From assembly GCF_027579695.1 (NCBI RefSeq), contig NC_083581.1, positions 59,598,200-59,662,199 of the forward strand: a stretch of DNA of 64,000 bases, written 5' to 3'. The stretch is from Neoarius graeffei (lineage: Eukaryota > Chordata > Actinopteri > Siluriformes > Ariidae). Numbering within the stretch: the first letter of the stretch is position 1; the number at the start of each line of letters is the position of its first letter. Below, in pieces: positions 22,677 through 33,276 of the stretch. Both the position numbers and the translations under genes were made by a program. A model generated the notes under the pieces. That model was not told where the DNA came from and ran no database searches. It worked only from the letters and a program-made list of their open reading frames with translations.

Positions 22677-23663
22677 TTTTTTTGGAGGCATCCTTCAGTC
22701 TCAGGAGACTATGGAGTTGCGCTCTGGGCATTGATTCTGGTATAGCGCCGGGTGTGGCTGGACAGGCCGATGCGGGAGTGACAGTCTCTCCCACACAGAG
22801 CACACATGAAGTCTGATGCTGATCTGTCAGACTGGGCTCTGGCTTTCCTTCTCTGTCTCATTGTCTCGGATTCTTAGGTAAGCACCTTTTCGAATGTGGA
22901 GAGGCCTTTCTGGACAGTCTGTTTCCAGGCTGATTGTTCTGAGGCTGCCATTTCCCAGGTGTTTAGGTTGATGCCCAAGGCCTTGATGTCCCTCTTGCAG
23001 GTGTCCTTGTAACGCAGTTGTGGTCTGCCTGTGGGGCGTTTTCCCTGCACTAACTTGCCATACAGGAGATCCTTGGGGAGCCGACCACTGTCCATACGCA
23101 TGATATAGCCAAGCCAGCACATGCGTCTCTGCTTCAGCAGTGTGAACATGCTGGGGATTCCGGCTCTCTCTAGTACAGCATTGTTTGTTGCTTGGTCCTG
23201 CCAGGTGATCTTCAAGATGCGTCGTAAGCAGAACATATGGAAGGTGTTGAGTTTTCACTCCTGCCATGCGTGTAGAGTCCAGGACTTGCTGCCATAAAGG
23301 AGGGTGCTCACAACGCATGCACTGTAGATATGGATCTTGGTGTTCTCGGTCATCTTGTTGTTGTTCCATGCTCTCTTTGTCAGTCTGGACATAGTGGTAG
23401 CTGCCTTGCCAATCCACTTGTTACACCATTAAGCGAGAGGGAGTTTGAGATCGTAGAGCTGAAGTAAGTAAAGTCATGGACAACTTCCAGTTTGTGATCA
23501 AAGATACTGATGGTGGGCGGCAGTTCAGCATCCTGAGCCATGACCTGAGTTTTCTTCAGGCTAATGGTGAACCCAAAGTCTCAACAAGCTTTGCTGAAGT
23601 GGTTCATGAGGTGCTGAAGGTCATCAGCTGAGAATGAATTCTCAAATTCATTCTCAGCTGCGT
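22677..23663 (-). mobile_element. 3' fragment of a non-LTR retrotransposon
   Basis: On the minus strand, frames at 22874-23236 encode the region C-terminal to the RT (CWLGYIMRMDSGRLPKDLLY, then GKRPTGRPQLRYKD). Another frame at about 23460-23600 encodes the end of the RT thumb (FGFTISLKKTQVMAQ). After the GRPQ block, a degenerate C-x2-C...H finger (CVLCGRDCHSRIGLSSH) is readable. Several frameshifts occur. The 3' end, with a short A tract (left), abuts the Tc1-B transposase. I cannot name the clade with confidence. Confidence 0.7.
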
Positions 23664-23917
23664 GGGTTTCCTCCGGGTGCTCTGGTTTCCCCCACAATCC
23701 AAAGACGTGCAGTTAGGTTGACGTAGGGCAGCCTTGGGCTGAGGTGCCCTTGAGCAAGGTACCTGACCCCTGACTGCTCCCCGGGCGCTCCGGTGTGGCT
23801 GCCCACTGCTCTGAGTGTGCATGTGTGTTCACTGTTTCAGATGGGTTAAATGCAGAGGATGAATTTCACTGTGCTTGAAGTGTGCATGTGACAAATAAAG
23901 GTTTCTTCTTAAAAGAA
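23664..23917 (+). mobile_element. SINE-C, head missing
   Basis: It begins inside the body (gcgtgggtttcctccgggtg) and continues through the SINE-C 3' half to gtgacaaataaaggtttcttctt. It is joined directly to the LINE fragment, with a small gagaatgaattctcaaattcattctc palindrome (23628-23655) at the junction. A short aattc repeat at about 22672 and 23918 may be the remains of a target duplication for the whole block. Confidence 0.8.
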
Positions 23918-24076
23918 TTCAAGCTGTCATAAAAGCCAGAGGAGGTGCAACAAAGTACTAATTGTGACTTTTTTTTTGGTTCATGATTCCATAATTTTTT
24001 CCTCATCATTGAGTGATTTCCATAATTTTTTTTCCTCTGCTTGATCTTAAAAAAAAAAGTGCCATTAATTTCAAAC

Positions 24077-24445
24077 ATCCATCCATCCATCATCTGTAGC
24101 TGCTTATCCTGTCCTACAGGGTCGCAGGAGCCTATCCCAGCTGACTATGAGCGAGAGGCAGGGTACACCCTGGACAAGTCGCCAGGTCATCACAGGGCTA
24201 ACACAGAGACACAAACAACCATTCACGCTCACATTCATACCTACGGTCAATTTAGAGCCACCAGTTAACCTAACCTGCATGTCTTTGGACTGTGGGGGAA
24301 ACCAGATCACCCAGAGGAAACCCATGCAGACATGGGGAGAACATGCAAACTCCACACAGAAAGGCTCTTGCCGGCCGCTAGGCTTGAACCCAGGACCTTC
24401 TTGCTGTGAGGCGACAGTGCTAACCACTACACCACCGTGCCGCCC
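24077..24445 (-). mobile_element. SINE-A with GGAT tail, in the right TIR of Tc1-B
   Basis: Full-length on the minus strand. The 11-bp target duplication taatttcaaac is exact at 24066-24076 and 24446-24456. The tail is (ATCC)n, and the 3' end reads ggataagcagctacagatgatgg, unlike the ATGAG-tailed copies. Confidence 0.92.
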
Positions 24446-24619
24446 TAATTTCAAACAATTGCATTTAATTTTTTAGGTATATTTTGCACAACCAGAATAT
24501 TCAGCTGTGAAATAAAATTGTGTCATATCTGTGATTTGTTATTTTGCTACAAAGTAAAACAGCTGAATGAACATCCTCCAAGAATAGCGATTCCATATTT
24601 TTTTTTGCCAGGGGTTGTA

Positions 24620-25896
24620 CTTTTTATTTGATATTTTCATGATGGTTCCCCTGTTTTATGAGAAGAAAGATTTTCTTTAGTTGTAGCCAGCACACCTGTA
24701 CTGACACCCATGCACACAAGGACCTACATATCTGTTCTTCTCCCTGCCTGATTTATCAATCACTCACTCAGCCAGCAGATCTGGCAAGTCACTCTACTTA
24801 TGACCCGCTGTCTGTGACACAAGGCTATTTCTCTGTGATTTAATAGTAAGAGATTACAGGAGAGTGAGAAAATCGATAAATAAAATAAATTATTTATGAT
24901 AATAGAATATAAATTGCATGTGAGGATTAGTAACCAAGACAGTGAATGTTGATAACAGCTGTGAAAAAAAAATTGTGTTCATGGATTTTTCCACATCATA
25001 GCATGTAATCACTAACATAACTTCACTTTAGGTCATGAAGATTTTTTTAATCATGCTGCCTTTTCAGTATAACAGTGGGGAAAAAAAATGCATGTATTTG
25101 CCCTCAAATTTCATATGTGCCTTGTTAATTTAATTATTATTTTAATATTTTGTATGAAGCAATTCATTAATTTTTGGTCTTCCTGTTATGAATAGTTATT
25201 GGGTCTTATGCATATTTATGGCAGAGAATGGACCCCAAGTAAACATGTATTTAAAAAACAAACTTTTCTTCGATCAAGAATTGTATGGCCTCAAGAAAGC
25301 AACTTATTTTGGCATCACCTTTTTTCCTGAAAAAAAAAAAAAATGCTAGGCCTTTCTGAACTTCTGTGTTGCTGTGTTTAACTGATTTACCATGTATCAG
25401 GAAAAGTAATTTCAAGATGGACTCTACAAGAGGTCAGTATGTCATCGCTATCTGATTTGCTTTATATAAGCTATATAAGACACAGGTTTCTCCTGCAGGT
25501 GTGCATGGTAATTACATATATGGGTGGACTGTAATGCTGACTTTCATATCCTGCCGTGAATGAGGAGCCTCAAGAGACTTTAGGAGTATGACCTGATGTA
25601 ACTGACCAACGTTTTACTTAATAATTGTGGGACAAAAATCTTGCAGTCTTTGTGCTGTAGCTGCGGAGCCATTTTGAGTGACCCACTGACCCTTATAGAA
25701 AACCTGACCTGAACATCTGCTTCACTGCAACAAAAAAGTTCTTATTAACCTACTTTACATTTTACTTCACATTTGTATTATTAAACGCTTCAACAATGCA
25801 GTATCAAGGGTAAGACAAAGGGTAAGACATTGTTAAGAGAAAATATCCACACTTGGTCATCTTGATAGAACTTGTGGGAGCATAGGCGGCTGGCGA
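24620..25896. other. Unassigned sequence
   Basis: A/T-rich with several A/T homopolymers. No gene or repeat is recognised. Confidence 0.45.
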
Positions 25897-25908
25897 ATAA
25901 TAATAAAA

Positions 25909-26171
25909 TCAAAGTCCTTCCCACACCATGTGGCGCCGATCTCCGTAGCCCTCGGCCTCTCACATAGCTAGGGTTACAGTGGGGGGCTAGTCCTCTGGTA
26001 ACGACAAGAGTTTAACTCCCCACTTGCATCTGTATTGCAGTGTGCCTTGCCAGATGGCAGTAGGTACCATTTTTATGATGGTCTTTGGTATGACCCAACC
26101 ATGAGTAGAATTCATGATCTCCTGATTGAGAGACAGACACACTAACCACTAGGCCAACTCACGGTCAAATG
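25909..26171 (-). mobile_element. SINE-B
   Basis: On the minus strand the tRNA-like head (gttggcctagtggttagtgtg, gaattctactcatgg) is followed by the body shared with 10646-10966. It ends in gggaaggactttgatt. The exact 12-bp target duplication ataataataaaa lies at 25897-25908 and 26172-26183, which fixes the ends. Confidence 0.85.
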
Positions 26172-26183
26172 ATAATAATAAAA

Positions 26184-26686
26184 GTTAATTATTAAGCTTA
26201 AATGAAGCATTAACCAAGCTGGATAAATGCTTTTACACAGATAGCTCCAAGGAACACATGTGTATGAGGCAAGAAGAAAGGGAAATGATCTTTTTTCTAT
26301 TTAACAACCTAATTTATATCAAATGTTCTGACACGTGTATCCTCCAAGACACATTCTCTACAAATTTTTGAACTGCTGCTCAGGCTGCATCACAAGGCAA
26401 GTTAACACATTCAAAGGCATGTGCTATCTGTTCTGCACATGTCAGCTCACTGATGCTGCAATTGGTTAGTGTCGATCTTATTGACTCCTGGCCCCGGATA
26501 CCTTGTGATTGCCCATTGAAAGGACAAACATGTTTCTCTTGCACCACTAGAGAATCCTTGCAAACAAGAAGGTATCCAGGTTACCTTCACTGCTCCTAAT
26601 GGTTAGGAGGGGGTAATTAGGATCATGGTTATTATAATTTTTAGTGGTGTGAAGAAAATCTTGTTTCAAACCAAGCATTTTGCTAT
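26184..26686. other. Unassigned sequence
   Basis: No gene, RNA or repeat is recognised. Confidence 0.45.
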
Positions 26687-26688
26687 TA

Positions 26689-27088
26689 CAGTTGTGCTTG
26701 AAAGTTTGTGAGCCCTTTAGAATTTTCTATGGAAGGACCTGAAGCAAGCAGTTCATGTGAGGAAACCCACCAACATCCCAGAGTTGAAGCTGTTCTGCAT
26801 GGAGGAATGGGCTAAAATTCCTCCAAGCCGGTCTGCAGGACTGATCAACAGTTACCGGAAATGTTGAAAAGCAAAGATTCACATACTTTTGCCACTCACA
26901 AATATGTAATATTGGATCATTTTCCTCAATAAATAAATGACCAAGTATAATATTTTTGTCTCATTTGTTTAACTGGGTTCTCTTTATCTACTTTTAGGAC
27001 TTGTGTGAAAATCTGATGATGTTTTAGGTCATATTTATGCAGAAATATGGGAAATTCTAAAGGGTTCACAAACTTTCAAGCACCACTG
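26689..27088 (+). mobile_element. Tc1-A internal-deletion derivative, 400 bp
   Basis: The left 42 bp is the outer TIR (CAGTTGTGCTTGAAAGTTTG ...). At about 26731 it jumps straight to the last part of the transposase (ggaaggacctgaagcaagc, which encodes WKDLKQAV) and then runs to the complete right TIR at 27088. TA flanks at 26687-26688 and 27089-27090 show it moved or was deleted in place as a Tc1. It is non-coding. Confidence 0.92.
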
Positions 27089-27090
27089 TA

Positions 27091-27706
27091 ACAGTAGTGC
27101 TGAATGCCATCATACAGGGCTGAGCATCATAGCTTAAGTTTGATGACTGCAGTACAGTGACTGATCGGAGGACTGAAGGCGTCAACTTCACATTTCCTAT
27201 GTGTTAAACTTCTCAATATGAGCTCAATAATAAACATTTCGAGCAGAACACTTGGTCTTACAAAAGCATATGATGCCCTTTAAACAACATAATATGAACC
27301 TAGCAACACAAATGCCATTATCATTTCCTTAGCTTACTTGGTTATCAAAATTGCTCACCTCAGCTGTGTAACTTAGTGTCCATCCCCCCCATGTCCCAAT
27401 TTGCTCAGCTTCTCTGTGGCAGTTTTGATGACCTATAGAAATCCAAAAATCCACATACAGCAGAATGTTAAATTTTGTGAGAACAAAAATGGCACCTTCC
27501 TTGACATTCAACATTTGCTTACTTATTTAAGAAGTAATATAAAGTCAGCTTTTTAAAAAACCATATCTATGTTGCATTCGCACATGTCGCAAATGATGCA
27601 AGTATGCCAATTTGTCATGGAAATGAACTGCGTATATATTTTTGAAAAGGAGATGACACAAAGAATGATCATTAATTCAATTATTTTTTATTGCTTAATT
27701 TAACTT
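27091..27706. other. Unassigned sequence
   Basis: No feature recognised. Confidence 0.45.
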
Positions 27707-28297
27707 TATACCTCTCTGATATGTTGCAGCGGCCTAACCCAATCAGATCTACCAGATCAAAACAGAAAAATTTACTATTAAAACCAGTTGTTAAAACAAA
27801 GTATGGTGAAGCAGCTTTTAGCTACTATGCAGTACAGTTATGGAACCAACTGCCAGAGGACATTAAAAATGCTCCTGCTGTTGGCAGTTTTAAATCTAGG
27901 TTAAAGACCAAGCTGTTTTCAGATGCTTTCTGTTAAATAATTAATATTGTCTTCTTTTTTTTTATATAATTTTTACTTTCTCTGCATGTTTTAAATTTAC
28001 TTTAATTTTAACTTTATTCTATTTTATTCTTTATTCTATTCTACTGGTTTCCTTTTTTTTCTCCTTCTATTTCTACTTTATTTTATTATTTTATTTCTAC
28101 TATTGTTTAATTCTTATTATTTTCTTTTAATTCTTTTAATTATTTTAATTAATTGTTTTAGAATAAAAATAAAATCATTTTATGTAATTTTATTTCTCCA
28201 TTGTTTACTGTTTTTGTTTTTATTTCTGTAAAGCACATTGAACTGCCATTGTGTATGAAATGTGCTATATAAATAAACTTGCCTTGCCTTGCCTATT
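27707..28297 (+). mobile_element. L2-type LINE 3' end, truncated
   Basis: The last 70 or so codons of ORF2 (RSTRSKQKNLLLKPVV, then YGEAAFSYYAVQLWNQLP, ending KLFSDAFC at 27936) are followed by a T/A-rich 3' UTR. The end is gtgctatataaataaacttg with a (CCTTG)n tail. It is the same family as 40449-41479, which is longer. The frame is open over the part that is left. Confidence 0.85.
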
Positions 28298-28500
28298 TTT
28301 ACTAAAAGCAAAAAAGCTGCAGAGGTTCTGGATCTATGTAGTCAGTTTTAGAAGAAGTATTTAGATCCTTTACTTAAGTGAATATTCTAATAACACACTA
28401 TGAAAATTCTCCACTATAATTAAGTCCTGCATTTGTAACCTGAGAAGTATGTAAGCATTATCAGCAAGATGTACTTAAAGTATCAAAAGTAAAAGTACTC

Positions 28501-28660
28501 TGTGGCAGTAGGGGTGTGATTGAGTGTAAGTTGCGGGCGGCACGGAGTCAGGTAGAACCAGCAGGTAATGTGAAGAGTTTAACCTTTGTTTGATTACTGC
28601 CCGCTTATTTATGTGTGTCATTTGTGTTCTTCCAGAGAGAAGCCAATAACTAGAGAGAGA
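28501..28660 (+). mobile_element. Possible Gmr1-type LTR relic
   Basis: It starts TGTGGCAGTAGGGGTGTGA, close to the LTR starts at 45584 (TGTGGCAGTGGGGGCGTGG) and, inverted, at 44481. It continues through a gtaatg ... tgtgtg ... cttccagag pattern that roughly follows the other LTRs. The rest is unclear because a small palindromic element begins at about 28671. No internal region is attached. Confidence 0.5.
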
Positions 28661-28670
28661 GCTGGCCTGA

Positions 28671-28785
28671 GTTTCCCAGAAGCATTGCAGCACAAAGAGC
28701 ATTATTGAATGGTAGAGAGAGCAGCACAATGAACGCTGTCTCTCCTAGTTAAGATGCTCTTAGCGTTAAGAGGCTTTTGGGAAAC
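28671..28785. mobile_element. Small MITE with GTTTCCCA termini
   Basis: Inverted ends gtttcccagaagc (28671-28683) and gcttttgggaaac (28773-28785), with secondary pairing between aaagagcatt and aagatgctctt. cctgag occurs just outside each end. The GTTTCCCA...TGGGAAAC ends match a widespread vertebrate MITE type, but I do not name it. Confidence 0.6.
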
Positions 28786-29007
28786 CCACCCCTGAGCAAC
28801 TCAGCATTGTGTGTATGTGTGTGCGTGCATGCATGTGCACCTAAAGATCAGACAGAAAAATAGTTTCCTAAGAGCCATGAGCAAACTCCTTGTACAGAAA
28901 AATGGTCTCTGTCAGTGTTTTATTATTACAGTTGTGGCCATGAGTTTACATATAGGGATATGAATGTCATGGCAATATTGGGCTTTCATTGATTTCTTTG
29001 AACTATC

Positions 29008-29329
29008 TGTAACAGTTCCTGATGTGGGTGGAGCACAGAAGCACGGCAAGCAAGAGTTGATGTTCACATACACACTTTATTTTGTTATTTTGGCTTTTCA
29101 GCTTCATTCATTCATTCATTCATTCATTCATTCATTCATTCATTCATTCAGTCACACACATGCTTGGGGTCGGGGAGCTCCTCTTCTCTGCTCTCCCCCT
29201 CCTTTTAAGCTCAATCCCTGTAACAAACACACCCACACACATTAATGATGCCAGGTGTAATGACTTAGCCACTTACCTTCCCCGCCCTCCATTCACAAAC
29301 TGCTGCCTGGCCATGCCCCTGTTGCCACA
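29008..29329 (-). repeat. 3' LTR of the Gmr1-like element
   Basis: 322 bp, minus strand, from TGTGGCAACAGG to CTGTTACA. It carries an attc/gaat tetranucleotide run at about 29104-29150 at the place where the 5' LTR has a ccat run. The polyadenylation-like aataaag is present, as in the other LTR. Confidence 0.92.
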
Positions 29330-30785
29330 TGCCCCCACCGCCCGACTCAGGCCGGGGAGCCGGCCCGGCCTGAAGCAGACTCCCCAACGGGACAGGAAGT
29401 CTGCCACCACCATCTGCACCCCCGGACTGTGGAACACCTCGAACTTAAACGGCTGGAGGGCGAGATACCAATGGGTGATCCGTACATTGGCATCCTTCAT
29501 GTAGTGGAGCCACTGGAGGGGCGCGTGGTCCGAATAGAGAGTGAAAGGGCACCCCAGCAGGTAGTATCGGAGGGCGAGGACCGCCCACTTGATGGCAAGA
29601 CACTCTCTTAATTGTGCTGTACCTGCTTTCATGCATCGAGAGTTTCTGGCTGATGTACAGCACGGGGCACTCCTCGCCCTCCACCTTCTGGGACAAAACG
29701 GCCACCAGCCCTCTGTCCGATGCGTCAGTCTGTAAAATAAAGGGGAGAGAGAAGTCAGGGGAGTGCAAAAGTGGCCCCCCACACAGTGCAGCTTTTACCT
29801 TAGAGAATGCCTGCTGGCACTGCTCCATCCACTGGACCGAATCTGGAACCCCTTTTTTAGTGAGATCAGTTAAAGGGCTGGTGATGTCCGAATAATTAGA
29901 TATAAACCTATGATAATAGCCAGCCAGCCTCAGGAGCTGTCTCACTCCCTTTTTGATCTTGGGCCTCAGGCAGGCCACAATCGCTGCAGTCTTGTTAATT
30001 TGGGGACGCACCTGCCCATGACCCAAGTGGAACCCCAGATACCGTACTTCCACCTGCCCAGTTGCACACTTTTTCAGGTTAGCTGTGAGGCCCGCATGCC
30101 TCAGCAACTTTAGAACAGCCCTCAGATGTTCTAGGTGCTACGGCCAATCATGGCTGTAGATTATTATATTGTTGAGATATACAGCCGCGTAGGCAGCATG
30201 AGGGCGGCGGACCCTGTCCATGAGCTGCTGGAACGTAGCAGGTGCCCTAAATAACTCAAAAGGGAGTGTGACAAATTGGTGTAATCCAAACGGCATGGAA
30301 AAGACTGTTTTCTCTCAGGATAGAGGAGTCAAGGGGATCTGCCAATATCCCTTTGTTGGAACCAGTGTCAAATAAAAGTGAGCCGCGCCTAACTGATCGA
30401 GCAACTCATCAATGCGAGGCATTGGCTATGCATCAAATTTAGTCACCGTGTTGACCTTTCTATAGTCCACACAGAACCAAACCGACCCGTCGGTCTTGGG
30501 AACCAGGACCACTGGGCTGCTCCAGTCACTGTGGGACTCCTCGATTATGCCCATCTCGAGCATGGCCTTGAGGCCTACCTGTCTCAATGTGGTGTTCTAT
30601 GAGGTGGGTGCGGCCGGGTAGGGGCGAGAACACATCGGAAAATTCCTCCTGCAACTTGGCTACCTCCGTGAGTTGGATCGGTGAGAGGTGGTCTCCACAG
30701 GGAACTGGAGTGTTTTGAGATGTTACCTTTTTTACCTCTAGCCCCAGCTCCGCCTTCTCTGGAACTATCGACGCCAATGCCACAG
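29330..30785 (-). pseudogene. Gmr1-like reverse transcriptase and RNase H
   Basis: Minus-strand order: a pre-RT segment ([24 protein letters not shown], 30526-30783), then the RT palm ([11 protein letters not shown] near 30470). The catalytic box at about 30168-30173 encodes YLNN where the related copy at 46600 has YLDD, so both catalytic Asp residues are lost. The thumb (RYLGFHLGHGQVRPQINK, VRQLLRLAGYYHRFI) and RNase H (LQTDASDRG, YSDHAPLQWLHYMKD, ADFLSR) follow. Frameshifts and stops separate these pieces. RNase H leads directly into the purine tract and 3' LTR, so nothing such as an integrase follows it. Confidence 0.88.
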
Positions 30786-30789
30786 GGAC

Positions 30790-31398
30790 CCCCTCATTCT
30801 AGCATTTTAAAAGGTTGAGGTGGTAGATTTGCAATGACCCACCCCTATCCGCTCGCCTCACCTCATAGTCGACGTCCTCGACTCGCCATGTGACCTCGAA
30901 GGATCCTTGCCACTTGGCGATTAATTTAGAACTCGACATGGGCCATATGAGTACTTTGTCTCCTGGCATGAACTCTCTAAGGCAGGGGTGTCAAACCTGA
31001 TCCATAAAGGGCCTTGTGGCTGCAGGTTTTCATTCCAGCCATGCAGCAGCACACCTGACTTGGCTCATTCAATCAACTGAACTGTCTTCACACAGTCAAA
31101 TACTTGCAGCCACACCCACCCTTGATTAAAGGGTGGGTGTGTCAGTTGATTGAATAAGCCAAATCAGGGTGCTGCTGCATGGCTGGAATGAAAACCTGCA
31201 GCCACACGGCCCTTTATGGATCAGGTTTGACACCCCTGCTCTAAGGCGTGTCCCCCTGTCATACAGCTGGCTTTGATGTTCTTGTGCCTGCCGCAAATTC
31301 TCCTGGGTTAAGTGTGTGAGTGTGTGGAGTTTTGCACGCAGGTCAAGAACGTACTGAATTTCATTCTTGCTAGGTGAAGGTCCCTCCTCCCCATTTTC
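30790..31398 (-). pseudogene. Gmr1-like integrase C-terminal (GPY/F-type) domain, split by a MITE
   Basis: Minus-strand codons at 31398-31247 encode a helical segment (KNEIQYVLDLRAKLHTLTH, then QSQLYDRGTRL). After removal of the MITE and one 8-bp duplicate the frame continues at 30982 as REFMPGDKVLIWPM, SSKLIAKWQGSFEV and YEVRRADRGG. That layout (GDKVL, KL..KWQGPF-like, YEV) is the chromodomain-proximal C-terminal module of Gypsy integrases. The next protein segment downstream is the pre-RT region, so integrase precedes RT. Confidence 0.8.
30983..31238. mobile_element. Palindromic hAT-type MITE, 256 bp
   Basis: Long inverted arms begin CAGGGGTGTCAAAC and read ctgatccataaagggcc ... gcaggttttcattccagccatg on both strands. 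The loop region is gtcttcacacagtc. An exact 8-bp target duplication ctctaagg lies at 30975-30982 and 31239-31246. It disrupts the integrase C-terminal domain of the Gypsy element. Confidence 0.92.
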
Positions 31399-31590
31399 TC
31401 GTACAACCCCGATTCCAAAAAAGTTGGGACAAAGCACTGGCTTGACTGCTTTATTAGCATTCACTAACACTACTGATGAACACTACACTGGCTGGAAGGT
31501 GACTTCACTGCCGCACTGACAGCGCTGACTCGCGGGTAAGCTAGCGTTGGCCTTCGAGAATGTTGATATGCTGATATGATAGTGTGTATG

Positions 31591-31623
31591 TATAATAATA
31601 ATAATAATAATAATAATCTCATC

Positions 31624-31658
<35 letters not shown>
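31591..31658. repeat. (AAT)n microsatellite
   Basis: Two long AAT runs separated by ctcatct. Confidence 0.9.
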
Positions 31659-31776
31659 TTGGCTGGCTTTTTCATGGTTTATCAGATATTCTATTCAACT
31701 CATCTTCAACTCATTCAGTATCATGCTAGCTGAATGGAATATATCTGATATACCACTTAATGTCAGCCAATATTAT
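31656..31776. mobile_element. Palindromic MITE-like element
   Basis: Outer arms aatattggctg (31656) and cagccaatatt (ending about 31775) are inverted. Inner arms atcagatattctattcaac and gaatggaatatatctgat are also inverted. About 120 bp in total, non-coding. Confidence 0.6.
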
Positions 31777-31794
31777 TTAAATATTTTATGATCT

Positions 31795-31925
31795 AGCCCT
31801 GTGATGACCTGGCGACTTGTCCAGGGTGTACCCCGCCTTTCGCCCGTAGTCAGCTGGGATAGGCTCCAGCTTGCCTGCGACCCTGTAGAAGGATAAAGCG
31901 GCTAGAGATAATGAGATGAGATGAG
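31795..31925 (+). mobile_element. SINE-A, 5'-truncated (131 bp)
   Basis: It starts at agccctgtgatgacctgg and runs to a gagatgagatgag tail. The exact 12-bp target duplication attttatgatct lies at 31783-31794 and 31926-31937, so the missing head was absent at insertion. The same 5' start is seen at 36667 on the minus strand. Confidence 0.92.
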
Positions 31926-31951
31926 ATTTTATGATCTTAAATCTTTTTAAT

Positions 31952-32331
31952 GGGTGGCATGGTGGTGTAGTGGTTAGCACTGTTGCCTCACAGCAAAAAG
32001 GTTCTGGGTTTGAGCCCAGTGGCTGATGGGGGCCTTTTTGTATGGAGTTTGCATGTTCTCCCCATGTCTGCGTGGGTTTCCTCTGGGTGCTCCAGTTTCC
32101 TCCACAGTCCAAAGACATGCAGGTTAGGCTAATTGGTGGCTCTAAATTGACCATATGTGTGAATGTGAGTATGAATGGTTGTTTATCTCTATGTATCAGC
32201 CCTGCGATCATCTGGCGACTTGTCCAGGGTGTACCCTGCCTCTCGCCCATAGTCAGATGGGATAGGCTCCAGCTTGTCTGCGACCCTGCACAGGATAAGC
32301 AGTTACAGATGATGGATGAATGGATGGATGG
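31952..32331 (+). mobile_element. SINE-A, full length, GGAT tail
   Basis: Head to tail complete (gtggcatggtggtgtag ... ggataagcagttacagatgatgg, tail ATGG). Target duplication aaatctttttaat (31939-31951) and aaatctttctaat (32332-32344), one mismatch in 13. Confidence 0.92.
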
Positions 32332-32734
32332 AAATCTTTCTAATACATCAATTAAGCATGAATTGAACAATGTGGTCCAAAGAAATAAGTCACAGTTCAT
32401 TGCCTTGCTATTAAATTTTGGATGTAGCTCTTTACCATATTAAGGATACATTAATAGAACAGGAATTTGTCTGAGCTACTGGAACAGTTTGAATGAATGA
32501 ATGAATGAATGAATTTATTTATTTTAGAACATGTATAAAAATGTATGTAACCTATTTGTACATACAAAAGAAAGAAAATGAGAAATTAAAAAAATAAAAT
32601 AACATAAAGAGCTAAGACATTACAAAACACCTCACATTGTTCGAAAAAGGAGTGGGAAGAAGTACAATACTTTTTTAATTTCCCACCCCGTTTTAACTAC
32701 CCCAAAATCCTAACTACATTAATACACCTATAAA

Positions 32735-32945
32735 AATATATACCATATATACACTTCATGAATATCTATATAAATATATAATTACAAAAATAAATATATA
32801 CTATATACCATATATATACTTCATAAATATCTATATAAATATATAACTACAAAAAAAAAAAATATATATATATACCATATGTACACTTCATAAATATCTA
32901 TATAAATATATAATTACAAAAATAAATATATACTACATACCTATC
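32735..32945. repeat. A/T-rich tandem repeat in the LINE 3' UTR, about 3 units
   Basis: A unit of about 70 bp with ccatatatacacttcat, atatctatataaatatata and ttacaaaaataaatatata recurs three times with small changes. Confidence 0.8.
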
Positions 32946-33276
32946 CCTGTAAATATAAATATATAAACTATCCCCATAAATAAATATATACCATATATAC
33001 CATATACTAAGTTAGTTCTAATATAACAATCAACCCTATTCTATTTATAGATTTATCCCTCATCATCTTCCGTTAACATACTTCCTCTTCCATGTACTTG
33101 TTTAAAAATATTTTTTGTACCTTTTTTTTAAACAGATTTATATTTGCACTTTGTTTTATTTCTGTCTCCTATCTGTTCCATAAAGTCACCCCACAGCTTG
33201 ATACTCACATGCTTTTCATATTTGTTCCAACCTTTGGTTTTTTAAAATTTAGGTCTCCCCTTAGATTATATCCCCC

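Larger units (their letters stand above)
21682..23960 (+). pseudogene. Tc1-B transposase, frameshifted and split
   Basis: It starts at ATG 21682 (MAPIKEMSVETMERI). A helix-turn-helix follows (SIQSVAKDVGCSQTTVKQV). A stop and frameshifts follow within the next 400 bp. From 22195 the DDE half is open: [33 protein letters not shown]. The second catalytic Asp appears altered: the family pattern I expect is QDDNASCH, and here it is QDHNASCH. A LINE-SINE block enters at 22677; the last codons resume at 23918 and stop near 23960. Confidence 0.8.
20917..24617 (+). mobile_element. Tc1-B transposon carrying three nested insertions
   Basis: The outer ends are CAACCCCTCACAAAAAATATGG (20917) and the inverse of CAACCCCTGGCAAAAA (ending 24617), each bordered by TA. 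Both TIRs repeat the tatggaatcac motif at the outer end and again about 550 bp inside (21525-21560), an IR/DR layout. Removing the SINE at 21006-21386, the LINE-SINE block at 22677-23917 and the SINE at 24077-24445 leaves about 1.7 kb. Transposase is on the plus strand and degraded. Confidence 0.9.

Noticed and set aside
28671..28785. Host promoter or regulatory palindrome
   Set aside because: The GTTTCCCA...TGGGAAAC ends fit a known kind of dispersed MITE better.
29100..29150. CRISPR-like or satellite array
   Set aside because: Simple tetranucleotide repetition without spacers, located in an LTR.
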